Shown: piece by piece, positions 44,460 through 52,963 of the stretch
Position numbering within the stretch: position 1 is the stretch's first letter
Layout of the letters: every line of letters starts with the position of its first letter
Origin: Leptolyngbyaceae cyanobacterium
GTDB lineage: Bacteria > Cyanobacteriota > Cyanobacteriia > Cyanobacteriales > Aerosakkonemataceae
Direction of reading: 5' to 3'
DNA length: 64,000 nucleotides
Assembly: GCA_036703985.1 (NCBI GenBank)
Contig: DATNQN010000010.1
Span: 62,001-126,000, forward strand
Translations under genes and position numbers: made by a program
The notes under the pieces: generated by a model
The model's database searches: none
What the model saw: the letters and a program-made list of their open reading frames with translations, nothing else
What the model was told of the DNA's origin: nothing

Positions 44460-44514
44460 TATTAGATGACTTTCTGCAATATTGGAGTCAAAGAGGAGTT
44501 TACTGGTTAAGAAA

Positions 44515-44820
44515 ATGAACGTAAAATTACTTTCCATCGAACCAGCTAAAGAAAAAGACATATTTAATGTAGCAATCTTACTCGGAAATCGGCAACATAG
44601 TTTCACGATGAAAGGTGAAACGAATATAATTGGCGATCGCGAAGTTCATACTATAATGGGAGAGCGAGATTTTTGGGAAATTTTTAAATTTAACCAAGAT
44701 TTGGCGCAAGAAGTCTATAAGCTGACAGCGAAAGTATATAACGGTGAAGATGTTGAATTACCAATTGCGATCGGCGAATTTTCTGCTGAAGATGCGAGTC
44801 CAACTTTTATCCAAATTTAA
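44515..44820 (+). CDS. small conserved hypothetical protein beside a HigA-like antitoxin
   Basis: About 101 residues from ATG 44515 (MNVKLLSIEPAKEKD); a TTG at 44482 would add 11 residues. GAGGAG at 44493-44498 lies rather far upstream of the ATG. The product looks like a small alpha/beta protein with no cysteines and an acidic C-terminus (IGEFSAEDASPTFIQI). It is followed after 20 bp by a HigA-type antitoxin gene on the same strand. It could be the partner of that gene, but it does not show the RelE/HigB toxin pattern. No family is recognised. Confidence 0.6.
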   Translation: MNVKLLSIEPAKEKDIFNVAILLGNRQHSFTMKGETNIIGDREVHTIMGERDFWEIFKFNQDLAQEVYKLTAKVYNGEDVELPIAIGEFSAEDASPTFIQI

Positions 44821-44840
44821 AAACTCCTAGCAGCTACTAC

Positions 44841-45212
44841 ATGGAACTAATTACCACATTTCCGCCACGTCCGATTACCTGTGAAGCTGAGTTAACCGCT
44901 ACTCAAAATCGGATTAATTCTATTTTGGATAAAAGGAATATTACTCAAGATGACCGAGACTACTTAAACGTGCTTGGTACTTTAGTTTATAATTACGAAC
45001 AGAAACATGAAATAATGCCAGTTTTGAAAGGTGTCAAGCTGCTGAAAGCTTTGATGGTGGAAGATAATATTGAAGCAAAAGACTTGGTTGGTATATGGGA
45101 AAATGAGGTACAGGTGTCTGAGGTACTGAATGGGGAACGGGAAATGACGGCAACTCAAATGCAAAAGTTAGCTGAGTTTTTCCATGTTTCTGCTGGGGCG
45201 TTTTTGGAATGA
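44841..45212 (+). CDS. HigA-like antitoxin, Xre-type HTH protein
   Basis: A 123-residue protein. The N-terminal PPRPITCEAELTATQNRI and LDKRNITQDDRDYLNVL, plus YEQKHEIMP, are typical of the HigA-like antitoxins common in cyanobacteria. The C-terminal half is an Xre helix-turn-helix: LVGIWENEVQVSEVLNGERE and MQKLAEFFHVSAGAFL. Such proteins bind DNA and a HigB-type RNase toxin. No HigB homolog is visible next to it, so it is either solitary or works with the upstream 101-residue protein. It converges with the DUF2283 gene, 29 bp apart. Confidence 0.8.
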   Translation: MELITTFPPRPITCEAELTATQNRINSILDKRNITQDDRDYLNVLGTLVYNYEQKHEIMPVLKGVKLLKALMVEDNIEAKDLVGIWENEVQVSEVLNGEREMTATQMQKLAEFFHVSAGAFLE

Positions 45213-45241
45213 ATATGTCAATGCCGATTTGCCAAACAATT

Positions 45242-45481
45242 TCATTCCTTTAATGCTTCTTGTTTTAATTCCACAAAAGCGATATTTTCTAACACAACAG
45301 AGGGTAATTCGCCTTTTCCTAATACATCTTTTGCATCCAAAATTTCAATACCGACGAGTAATTCCCCTTCGCCAATATCTAAAGCGATGTCTTCATTTAA
45401 ACGTAAAGTTCTGCATTGGCGATCGCCTTCAATTAAACTAATGTAAAGTGCATCAGCTTCAGAATCATAAGTGATTTTCAT
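45242..45481 (-). CDS. DUF2283 small protein
   Basis: About 79 residues from ATG 45481 (MKITYDSEADALYISL), preceded by GAGGATAAG; an upstream TTG at 45496 is disfavoured. The signature YDSEADALYISLIEGD, the DIALDIGEGELLVGIEILDA core and a short C-terminus define DUF2283. Members are often encoded directly after DUF4258 genes, as here. They are suspected antitoxin-like partners, but function is not established. It starts 11 bp beyond the DUF4258 stop, so the two are co-translated. Confidence 0.85.
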   Translation of the reverse strand: MKITYDSEADALYISLIEGDRQCRTLRLNEDIALDIGEGELLVGIEILDAKDVLGKGELPSVVLENIAFVELKQEALKE

Positions 45482-45492
45482 AGTTCTTATCC

Positions 45493-45747
45493 TCAAAGGT
45501 AAAAGGTATATACAGTAATAACAACAATTTCTGTATCTGTCTCTACAATAACTGGCGCTACCTGTTTAATTCGGTAAAATGTTCCCTGCCAGTCAGCATT
45601 ATATTCAAAATTCTTACGACATATCAATCTATCCTCCTTGGCAGATTCTCTGCTGCCTGTCTGAACTGCTTCTCGCACCTCCTCTTGATTCTTACCGCGC
45701 TGAGGACATCGTAGTAAAGCGTGTCTGGTAAACCGGAGATTTTTCAT
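45493..45747 (-). CDS. DUF4258 small protein, RelE-like toxin candidate
   Basis: An 84-residue DUF4258 protein. The N-terminal FTRHALLRCPQRGKNQEEV matches the family's conserved H-x2-x-R-x-x-RG pattern. The later QGTFYRIKQVAPVIVETDTE and VITVYTF give the beta-sheet core. The domain is thought to share the RelE/BECR fold of RNA-cleaving toxins. Its pairing with DUF2283 suggests a toxin-antitoxin-like unit, by inference only. Start ATG 45747. It follows the 122-residue protein gene on the same strand. Confidence 0.8.
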   Translation of the reverse strand: MKNLRFTRHALLRCPQRGKNQEEVREAVQTGSRESAKEDRLICRKNFEYNADWQGTFYRIKQVAPVIVETDTEIVVITVYTFYL

Positions 45748-45770
45748 ATTCCTATTATTTTATCTTCATA

Positions 45771-46139
45771 TTAATCGGTTTGATCGCTCCCAACAAAGGT
45801 TCTAACAGTTGCCGTGTTTTTGGAGTGAATATCGCCAGATGTTTCGCCATCACTAGATTCTTTTTCCAGTAATTCTTCTATTGTTTCCAAATGTCCTAAA
45901 ATGTGAGGAATAGAACCATATTGGAAAAAATCAAATATTTCTGTAAGAGTTGCTATTTTTGGCGCTCCTTTGGCTACATCAACTATCTGTTTGGAAATGC
46001 TTTCCAAATCCAAGCTAATTTCTTCGATATTAAATAGCAATTGATCGAGCTTCTTTTTACCAAGTTCAATTTCTAGTTTATCTCGATGTTCTTTTAGGAT
46101 TTTGATTGCATCTCTTAGTGAGTAAGTTGTGGAAATCAT
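45771..46139 (-). CDS. helical hypothetical protein
   Basis: A 122-residue protein of unknown function. It is mostly helical with heptad-like patterns (LRDAIKILKEHRDKLEIELG; KLDQLLFNIEEISLDLESIS) and has a polar, Ser/Thr-rich C-terminus. There is no membrane segment and no cysteine. It lies in the leftward part of the accessory island between the DUF4258 gene and the frameshifted gene, 25 bp from the latter. The start ATG 46139 has only a weak upstream site. A coiled-coil partner role is possible, but nothing specific can be assigned. Confidence 0.6.
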   Translation of the reverse strand: MISTTYSLRDAIKILKEHRDKLEIELGKKKLDQLLFNIEEISLDLESISKQIVDVAKGAPKIATLTEIFDFFQYGSIPHILGHLETIEELLEKESSDGETSGDIHSKNTATVRTFVGSDQTD

Positions 46140-46164
46140 AATGTTAATTTCTCGCTGGATTTTA

Positions 46165-46585
46165 CTAAAATAAATTCTGTGTAGAATCTTCCATCATTTC
46201 AGATGCTTGCCTTAAAGCTTTTATAACAGCATCAACCTCTTCTTTAGTGTAGGTATCTTCAAGAATTTTCCGTAATTGAGCTTCCGAAAGTCCTTCATCT
46301 TCGATCTGGTTGATGAAATTTTTAATTTCTTTCCACCAGTGGGGACGATCCTGTTCTGGATCTGTCCTGATGATCGGGCGGTCTACCTGCAACAGTCTCT
46401 CCTAGTATTCTAGCCAAATGAATAATGATTTGTTTAAACAGCGTTTTAACTTTTTTCTTTACCCTCTGGGCAAGAGTAACAAAAGTGGATTCGATATTTA
46501 GCACCTGATAAATATCATGACAGTAATTTATTAGATGGTCGATCGCTACTGGTAAATTCAAAGGATATAATAAAGTATGTGTCAT
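46165..46585 (-). pseudogene. probable frameshifted small gene in two overlapping frames
   Basis: The first frame starts at ATG 46585 (MTHTLLYPLNLPVAIDHLIN) and ends at 46322. The second continues to 46165, but its only start is a TTG at 46392, deep inside the first frame. The first frame's tail (RPPDHQDRSRTGSSPLVERN) looks like the other frame misread. The second frame reads RPIIRTDPEQDRPHWWKEIK naturally. A one-base shift near 46390 would join them into about 135 residues, consistent with a single broken helical protein. Programmed frameshifting or sequencing error are alternatives. No family recognised. Confidence 0.5.
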
Positions 46586-46682
46586 TTAAAAAGTACCTGT
46601 AATTATCGACAAACTGATTAAAGAGTGAGTGAATTTATAAGATGATAACTCTATTTTTAAAGTGCTATTGTCGCTCATTTGA

Positions 46683-47708
46683 TTATAAATTAGGCAAATT
46701 ACGGACAGCTTGCTCGATTTTATCCGGTTCTGAACAGTAAGCGATCGTAACATCTCGAACTCGCCGTGGATAGGGGCTGTTTTTCTTATCTAAAAGCAAA
46801 TCAGAGCCACGATCGATAGATATGGCTACTTGATTCGTAATCAAATATCTATGATGAGGCATTTGATTAGCTTGGGTTTCCTTCTTGATAATTAGTTTAA
46901 AGTTAGGAAAACTATGGGTGTGTCTCATATCAGATTCAAATTGGCGGAGTGAGGCCACAAAAGTGGGTATTCCAGCTTTGGATATACCACGAGTGTCCAA
47001 ACCACAGCATACTTCAAAGGTGCCACTTACTCCTAAGCGCGATTTTTGAAGGAAGACATCTATAATCCACTCCAGCGTAAGTTTATAATTATCTCCTATT
47101 TGGCCTATACTAGAATGTTGTAAAGCTGACCGACCGATCCAGCGATCGTAAATTTTTATATGCTTTGCATCTCTGAACAGGGGAATCAGAATTTCATGCT
47201 CGAATTTATCCTGCTTCCATTCGCCATTCAGGATAATGCGATCTCGCTGTTCGAGGTGTGCTTTAAAGAAATTAGATATGGAATACTCAGCAACATCAAC
47301 AACCTCAACTTTTGCAACTGATGCTAACTGTTTACTGGCACATTCGTTACAACTTTGATTGGCAATCACAGCAGGCGGTAAGTAGACTTTTGCCATCCTA
47401 ATGCAGCTATGACAAGGGGGTTCTCCGCAGGTTGACTCTGTTGCGCCTGCGCCATTAAGGGACAATTCAACCAAGCGATTTTTCTTCTCCAGTTGCACCA
47501 GAAGTTCCTGAGCATTTTTTCTAAACTTTTGTGGCCATTTGTGGACTCCCTGAGACAGTGCTGCTTTGATGCAGTTATTATCATCCATCAGAACTACACC
47601 ATTTTTTTCAAGATCCTGAAGTAGTCTAATAACTAGGCTGTAAAGACTAGCTTGCTCTTTAGGGATTGAAGTAAATACAGATGGTAGAAGTATTGTTCGC
47701 ACCAGCAT
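46683..47708 (-). CDS. zinc-ribbon protein with PLD-like C-terminal domain, partner of the upstream ATPase
   Basis: About 341 residues from ATG 47708, one base after the ATPase stop (TAATATG); an ATG at 47750 would overlap the ATPase by 41 bp. After a helical N-terminus comes a zinc-ribbon-like block with two CxxC knuckles, CHSC and CNEC, about 20 residues apart. The C-terminal half contains FRDAKHIKIYDRWIGRS and then HHRYLITNQVAISIDRGSDL. The latter resembles the HxR...GxD pattern of the phospholipase-D-like domain in MITD1 and bacterial conflict proteins. Nuclease or phosphodiesterase activity is an inference. The gene is tightly coupled to the ATPase gene. Confidence 0.72.
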   Translation of the reverse strand: MLVRTILLPSVFTSIPKEQASLYSLVIRLLQDLEKNGVVLMDDNNCIKAALSQGVHKWPQKFRKNAQELLVQLEKKNRLVELSLNGAGATESTCGEPPCHSCIRMAKVYLPPAVIANQSCNECASKQLASVAKVEVVDVAEYSISNFFKAHLEQRDRIILNGEWKQDKFEHEILIPLFRDAKHIKIYDRWIGRSALQHSSIGQIGDNYKLTLEWIIDVFLQKSRLGVSGTFEVCCGLDTRGISKAGIPTFVASLRQFESDMRHTHSFPNFKLIIKKETQANQMPHHRYLITNQVAISIDRGSDLLLDKKNSPYPRRVRDVTIAYCSEPDKIEQAVRNLPNL

Positions 47709-47709
47709 A

Positions 47710-49440
47710 TTATTGAAAAATCTCGTTAAAATCTTCTTCAAAAAATCCACCTGGCCACTCGTCTATAAAGTCTCCTTCTTCGTCCAGCCTTAAGTGCAAG
47801 CACTTCGATCCTTCAGCAGCACGATCGACATAAATAACCGATACATCTTCGGGTTTTAACTCTCCCTTACGGATTAACTTCTGAAGCCGCAGCATTAGAT
47901 GTTCGCTGTGAGTTTCAATGATAAACTGATTATTTAAAGGCGGCTTGATGCACTCTGCCAATAGAGAGCCGAGTTCTGCTTGTAGACGTGGGTGGATATG
48001 TATCTCTGGCTGCTCAATCAAGAGCGTTGTATTTCGTGAAAGCATACTCTGCACAATAATTGGCAGCACTTGACTGATGCCAAATCCTACATCCAAAAGG
48101 CTAACATTTACACCAGTGAATTTGTCAACTAAGCGCAATGCGAAAACATCACTTAATTCGGATGTCTCCTTGTTAGTGTATGATGCAACTTTGAGTTCGT
48201 ATTCCAATCCAAAGCGCTCCAGTTGTTCGTTTACCTGTTTCAAAAGCTCTGGATTCCTGAACAGGATGTCTGATAGCATCTTTCCAGACTTTCCTACTTG
48301 TTGGCTTGAGTTGCCACTTAAGATGTATAGTCGTTCCGGGTATTCTCGCAAAGGGCCGATGTATATTGTAGTGTCTAAGAAACCTTGAAAAGTAGAGGCC
48401 GCCAACAGGGTTAACTCGGAAAGATCGAGTGTGGAATTCAGACGTTTATATACTCGTGACAAACGCACTATTTCTTCTTCACAAAAGTCTGGTTTACCTG
48501 GTTCATTAGATGCGATTGGTAAAAAAAATCGATAGGCGATTGTAGAATAAGTAGTTAATTTAAATAAATCTTCTATAGCTTTATCTAAAGTGTATTTATC
48601 GAAATGTTGCCACAATTTTATTAAGTAATTTATTTGCCGAACCTGCTCTTGTAAAGCAGATTTTTGCCAGTTATGCCGGGAATCGATTTTATTAAGATCT
48701 TCCTGGAAAATTTCATGGAGATTATGTAATTCTCTAGGTAGTCTCTTTGGCCATCCTTTACGTAGATATTCTTTTAATTCAGAACGTTGTAAAGTATCTT
48801 TAACCTCTGCAATTACTAAATTGTGAGAATTAAAATTATATTCATTTTTTTTCCACCAAGCCTTCCACAGTTCATGGTCGTTATTAATTTTCTCTAATTT
48901 GAGAATCTTATCGGATAAAGGTCTTTTACCCAATCCCAATTCCGAGCGAAATCTATCCCCGGCAAGGTTTTTATTTGCGAGTTCTTCAGGTTTATATATA
49001 ACCACAGGAGATGAATCGTTGCCAATGAATAGCTCGACGGATGCTAACACGGCATTTGCCATCTGTCGATCGTAGTTGAAGGCAACTTTTAATCCTAAAA
49101 GCGGAGTCTCAATTAGGTTGTCAGGAACAAGGTTTCTAAATAGATTAGGTGTTCCCTCCTTATGAGAACCAAAAACAACCTTGAACGAAAATGATTTGCT
49201 GACATCATGGCGATGGATAAATTCACGATAACCGCCTAAATTAACGAGATTGCCTTTGGGGAGTAAAAGGGTTTCTGGGTTTTCTGCTTCCTGAAGAGTT
49301 TGTTTCAGCAGCAGCAGGGATTGCAATATCGAACTCTTTCCGGAGGAGTTTGGCCCATAAATGAGGGTGATGGGTCGAATCGGGATGGTTTCTGGCCCAG
49401 CAAATGCTTTAAAATTGGTGAGTTGATATTCACGCAGCAC
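47710..49440 (-). CDS. OLD/SMC-like AAA ATPase with DUF3696-type C-terminus, candidate defence ATPase
   Basis: A 576-residue ATPase. Walker A is YGPNSSGKSSILQSLLLLKQ near residue 30. A long insertion of about 250 residues (KNEYNFNSHNLVIAEVKDTL) follows. The ABC-type signature is LLDVGFGISQVLPIIVQ, Walker B is TTLLIEQPEIHIHPRLQAEL and the switch is IIETHSEHLMLR. The C-terminal DEEGDFIDEWPGGFFEEDF is the DUF3696 pattern. There is no TOPRIM domain, so it is not a true OLD nuclease. Such ATPases usually act with a separate effector, here the zinc-ribbon/PLD-like protein one base downstream. Phage defence is an inference from architecture and island context. Confidence 0.82.
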   Translation of the reverse strand: MLREYQLTNFKAFAGPETIPIRPITLIYGPNSSGKSSILQSLLLLKQTLQEAENPETLLLPKGNLVNLGGYREFIHRHDVSKSFSFKVVFGSHKEGTPNLFRNLVPDNLIETPLLGLKVAFNYDRQMANAVLASVELFIGNDSSPVVIYKPEELANKNLAGDRFRSELGLGKRPLSDKILKLEKINNDHELWKAWWKKNEYNFNSHNLVIAEVKDTLQRSELKEYLRKGWPKRLPRELHNLHEIFQEDLNKIDSRHNWQKSALQEQVRQINYLIKLWQHFDKYTLDKAIEDLFKLTTYSTIAYRFFLPIASNEPGKPDFCEEEIVRLSRVYKRLNSTLDLSELTLLAASTFQGFLDTTIYIGPLREYPERLYILSGNSSQQVGKSGKMLSDILFRNPELLKQVNEQLERFGLEYELKVASYTNKETSELSDVFALRLVDKFTGVNVSLLDVGFGISQVLPIIVQSMLSRNTTLLIEQPEIHIHPRLQAELGSLLAECIKPPLNNQFIIETHSEHLMLRLQKLIRKGELKPEDVSVIYVDRAAEGSKCLHLRLDEEGDFIDEWPGGFFEEDFNEIFQ

Positions 49441-49535
49441 GATCTAGTTTCCTCCTGAGCTTTGAGTCAGTATTCTCTGCCGCTCTTTTCCAATTATCTC
49501 AGAAGGAAATAGATACTCTGCATTCGTATTGGAAG

Positions 49536-49985
49536 TTAACCCACCTTCACCAAAACCGAATCCCCTTCAATTTTCGCTTCATAAACAGGCAAAGCTTCCT
49601 TAGCTGGGCCTTTTACAACTTTACCATCAGCAGTATATTCAGCATCGTGACAGGGACAAACAAAAAGCTTTTTATCTGTTTTCCAAGCAACCGTACAACC
49701 TTTATGGGTACAGGTAGGATTAACAGCAGCTAAAGTATTAGCATTATTCGGATTGCGAATCACCAATACGGGGCTACCAGCTAATTGTTTGTTGAGGATT
49801 TCGCCTTTTCCATCTAATTCTGCTACTGTTCCGATTGTCTTAAATTCACTAGGTTTAGTAGGAGAATTGGTAGTAGAGACATTATCATCTTTTGTAGAGG
49901 TGGAAGCACAGGCGGCAAGGGCTACTGGTAGAGAACTTGCTAACCAACCTGCACCAACCCAAGTCAAAAAAGTACGACGATCCAT
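49536..49985 (-). CDS. Tat-exported Rieske [2Fe-2S] protein
   Basis: A 149-residue protein with a twin-arginine signal (MDRRTFLTWVGAGWLASSLP) ending in a possible lipobox (ALAAC). A Ser/Thr linker and a Rieske domain follow. Both cluster ligand boxes are present: CTHKGC and CPCHDA. The GPAKEALPVYEAKIEGD tail completes the fold. It is a small periplasmic or thylakoid-lumen electron carrier and lacks the transmembrane helix of PetC, so it is not the cytochrome b6f subunit. It diverges from the DoxX gene 229 bp away, and the spacer contains one copy of a GAAACCCGGTTT-type repeat. The redox partner is unknown. Confidence 0.9.
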   Translation of the reverse strand: MDRRTFLTWVGAGWLASSLPVALAACASTSTKDDNVSTTNSPTKPSEFKTIGTVAELDGKGEILNKQLAGSPVLVIRNPNNANTLAAVNPTCTHKGCTVAWKTDKKLFVCPCHDAEYTADGKVVKGPAKEALPVYEAKIEGDSVLVKVG

Positions 49986-50214
49986 TCAAACCTCTGGTTA
50001 ATTTTACTAACTAAATTGGTAGTTAAGAGAAAACCGATTAGAACACAGGTTTAGTATTCGGGATAGGGGAGGAGAAACCCGGTTTTTTAGATTCCTGAAT
50101 TCTCACTGACTACACCCTTTGTTATTGTAATATCATCCTTATTGCAGATGTAAACTTATCCTTTGCTGCTTATACAATAAAAAGTTTAAATTGAACCTAA
50201 TTAAAATCACGAAA

Positions 50215-50610
50215 ATGCAAAAGTTTATTCCACTGGTAGCACGGGCTTTTTTAACTGCTATTTTTTTCAAGTCTGCTTTTGATAAAATTAGCGATCCGGC
50301 AGGTACGCAACAATATATGGCTGCTAATGGAATGCCGCTGACGGGATTATTTTTAGTAGCGGCGATTATTGTGGAGTTAGTTGGTGCTGTGTCGGTGTTG
50401 CTGGGATACAAAGCGAAATGGGGCGCGATCGCACTGATCATTTTCTTAATTCCCGCTACCCTAATTTTCCATACCAATTTTGCCGAACGAATGCAGGTGA
50501 TTCAATTTTTCAAGAATTTAGCTATTTTGGGCGGATTGCTGATGGTGTACTATTATGGAGCGGGGCCAATCAGTTTGGATGAGCGCAATTCATTAAAAAA
50601 TGATGTCTAA
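50215..50610 (+). CDS. DoxX-family membrane protein
   Basis: About 131 residues from ATG 50215 (MQKFIPLVARAFL); a TTG at 50191 would add eight residues. Four hydrophobic helices match the DoxX family: FLTAIFFKSAFDKISDP, GLFLVAAIIVELVGAVSVLL, WGAIALIIFLIPATLIFH and LAILGGLLMVYYYGAGP. DoxX proteins are small integral membrane proteins linked to respiratory or redox functions, though the name-giving oxidase subunit applies only to archaea. Its proximity to a divergent Rieske protein is suggestive of a redox link but not proof. It is convergent with glsA, 22 bp apart. Confidence 0.88.
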   Translation: MQKFIPLVARAFLTAIFFKSAFDKISDPAGTQQYMAANGMPLTGLFLVAAIIVELVGAVSVLLGYKAKWGAIALIIFLIPATLIFHTNFAERMQVIQFFKNLAILGGLLMVYYYGAGPISLDERNSLKNDV

Positions 50611-50632
50611 ATAGAACTGCGATCGCATTGAT

Positions 50633-51643
50633 TCATTTTTGAGACAACATTTCCAAAAAGCGACAACTCCTCATTGATGAATCAAACATATGTAAACCAA
50701 AATGCCGCGAGATTTCTTCACAAACTTTCACTCCCCGGACGCTATTACCCCGTTCATCAAGCAGTGGTGAAAATATCGCAATGCCAACTTGATTGGGAAC
50801 TACCACGATAATTCCGCCACTCACCCCACTTTTAGCTGGTAATCCAACTTTATACGCCCATTCACCTGCAAAATTATACATACCGCAGGTATACATCACG
50901 CTCAAAATATCTTTAATATAAGCGCTATCTACCGCCTGTTCTCTAGTAATTGGATTAATTCCATTATTAGCTAAAGTAGCTGCCATCACTGCCAAATCCT
51001 GACAGTTAACCATTAACGAACATTGCTGAAAATATAGATCGAGCGCTTCATCAATTTTCTCACCAATCATGCCAAAATTGAGCATCAAATGTGCCATTGC
51101 CCGGTTACGATGACCTGTAGTTCTCTCTGACATGAACACTGATATATCAATAAAGATATCGCGACCGATGTAGCGCCGAAACATATCCAACATACGATTA
51201 AGTCGTTCCGTTGGGCCAGCACCTTTGATTAAACTTGTAGTTGCGATCGCGCCTGCATTTACCATCGGGTTATAAGGTCGTTTCGATGTTTCATCAAGAA
51301 TAATCGAATTAAAAGAATCTCCCGTCGGTTCTACACCAACTTTGCTCAAAACATAATCTCTGCCGTGTTCCTCAAGCGCCATTCCATATACAAACAATTT
51401 TGAAATTGACTGAATCGTAAATAAATGATTATAATCCCCAACCTGGAAAATTCGACCATCCACACTCATCACGCAAATACTAAATAACTCCGGGTTTACC
51501 TTTGCCAATTCGGGGATATAAGTTGCTAACTTACCATCCTGGAGTGACTTGAACTTAAGATGTAAATCCTCTAAATAAGTCTGAAATGATGATGGGGCAA
51601 CTCGTGAGTTATTCTCTACTTCCAGATGCTCTTGGTTTAGCAT
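50633..51643 (-). CDS. glsA: glutaminase A
   Basis: A 336-residue glutaminase, which hydrolyses glutamine to glutamate and ammonia. It belongs to the serine-dependent beta-lactamase-like fold. The catalytic SxxK is in [28 protein letters not shown] and [16 protein letters not shown] are family-specific. The [20 protein letters not shown] block completes the active site. Start is ATG 51643 ([11 protein letters not shown]); a TTG at 51664 would add seven residues. It lies between the DoxX gene (convergent) and the cation exchanger (divergent) and has no operon partner. Confidence 0.95.
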   Translation of the reverse strand: MLNQEHLEVENNSRVAPSSFQTYLEDLHLKFKSLQDGKLATYIPELAKVNPELFSICVMSVDGRIFQVGDYNHLFTIQSISKLFVYGMALEEHGRDYVLSKVGVEPTGDSFNSIILDETSKRPYNPMVNAGAIATTSLIKGAGPTERLNRMLDMFRRYIGRDIFIDISVFMSERTTGHRNRAMAHLMLNFGMIGEKIDEALDLYFQQCSLMVNCQDLAVMAATLANNGINPITREQAVDSAYIKDILSVMYTCGMYNFAGEWAYKVGLPAKSGVSGGIIVVVPNQVGIAIFSPLLDERGNSVRGVKVCEEISRHFGLHMFDSSMRSCRFLEMLSQK

Positions 51644-51735
51644 ATTATTTTTAATAACCCTCAAAAATAACTATTCTTTAAGAATATATCCAAAGAGCGG
51701 CACAGAGAAACAACAATCGCATTTATGCTAAAAGA

Positions 51736-52773
51736 ATGCTAGAATTTGCTAACGATTCACTTTACTTTAACTTAAGTATATTTTTGCTTTCCGTTTTGGC
51801 AATTGCCATTAGTGGCACTTGGATAACTGCCATTGCCGATCGATTAGCAAAACAAACCGGACTCGGACAAGCGTTGATGGGTGCATTATTTTTAGGATTT
51901 AGCACCTCATTACCGGGAATAGTTACTTCTGTTTCTGCTGCCTTGGGGAACTATCCAAAACTCGCCGTCAATAACGCATTAGGCGATATAGCAGTTCAAA
52001 CAGCTTTCTTAGGAATAGCTGATATTACATATCTAGAAGGGAATTTAGAATATGCAGCGGCTTCTGCTGCTACTTTAACCCAAGGAGTATTACTAATAGT
52101 TTTATTAGTGGTACCTTTACTCACCATTCCTTATCCATTAATCAAAATTTGGATAATTCATCCCGCTTCGATCGCATTGATAGCTATTTATATTTTTGGG
52201 TTGCGTTTGGTAGCAGCAGCCCAAAATACGCCGATGTGGAAACCAGAAGACAGAAAAGAAACCACTGATGAAAAACATCAAACAGAAGAGTCAAATAGCC
52301 CTGGCTTAGTTAGCTCATGGTTGCGTTTCTTTTTTTTGGCAGCCATTCTTGGTATAGCAGGATATGGTGTAGAACAAGCTGGAGTCGCCATCACTCAATC
52401 TTCCGGTTTTTCAGAAAGTGTCGTCGGCAGTTTGTTTACTTCTATTTCTACTTCCCTACCAGAACTAGTAACCACTATTGCAGCAGTAAGACGTGGCGCA
52501 TTGACATTAGCTGTCAGTGGGGTTTTGGGTGGCAATAGCTTCGACGTATTAGTGTTAGCTTTTTGCGATTTAGCTTATCAAAAAGGTTCGATTTATCAAG
52601 CTTTAACAGAAAACGAACTTTTCGTACTGGCTTTAACTATTTTGATGACTGGTATTCTAGTGTTGGGTTTGCTGCGGCGCGAAAAGTACGGCATTGGCAA
52701 TATTGGTTTTGAAAGTTTTTTGTTGCTTCTGGTATATTTAACCGGGTTTTTGTTAGTGTTTTTTACTGCATGA
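51736..52773 (+). CDS. sodium/calcium-exchanger-like membrane protein with altered first repeat
   Basis: A 345-residue member of the CaCA/NCX superfamily, with about ten hydrophobic segments in two inverted halves joined by a polar loop (KPEDRKETTDEKHQTEESN). The second alpha-repeat has the canonical STSLPELVTTI and GGNSFDVLVLAF. The first repeat reads STSLPGIVTSV, so the key acidic residue of STxPE is Gly, and its partner region is NALGDIAVQTAF. Loss of that Glu suggests altered ion selectivity or coupling. Start ATG 51736. It is divergent from glsA. Confidence 0.86.
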   Translation: MLEFANDSLYFNLSIFLLSVLAIAISGTWITAIADRLAKQTGLGQALMGALFLGFSTSLPGIVTSVSAALGNYPKLAVNNALGDIAVQTAFLGIADITYLEGNLEYAAASAATLTQGVLLIVLLVVPLLTIPYPLIKIWIIHPASIALIAIYIFGLRLVAAAQNTPMWKPEDRKETTDEKHQTEESNSPGLVSSWLRFFFLAAILGIAGYGVEQAGVAITQSSGFSESVVGSLFTSISTSLPELVTTIAAVRRGALTLAVSGVLGGNSFDVLVLAFCDLAYQKGSIYQALTENELFVLALTILMTGILVLGLLRREKYGIGNIGFESFLLLLVYLTGFLLVFFTA

Positions 52774-52776
52774 ATT

Positions 52777-52804
52777 ATCAGTTATCAGTCATCAGTTATC
52801 AGTT
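52777..52804. repeat. heptamer array ATCAGTT x4
   Basis: Units ATCAGTT, ATCAGTC, ATCAGTT, ATCAGTT lie immediately after the exchanger stop. The complementary TACTGATAACTGAT occurs near 52922-52937, so the two could pair across the spacer. Confidence 0.7.
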
Positions 52805-52963
52805 ATATCGCCATTACCATTAACTGACTACTAAAAACCGATCGCGTTTTGTCGATCGCATGGTAGTGTTCGTTCGGCAGGTAACAATTACCTACCAGAC
52901 GCCTTGACAACTAATAACTGTTTACTGATAACTGATTTAACTAAAATATTCCATCAACTAAAG

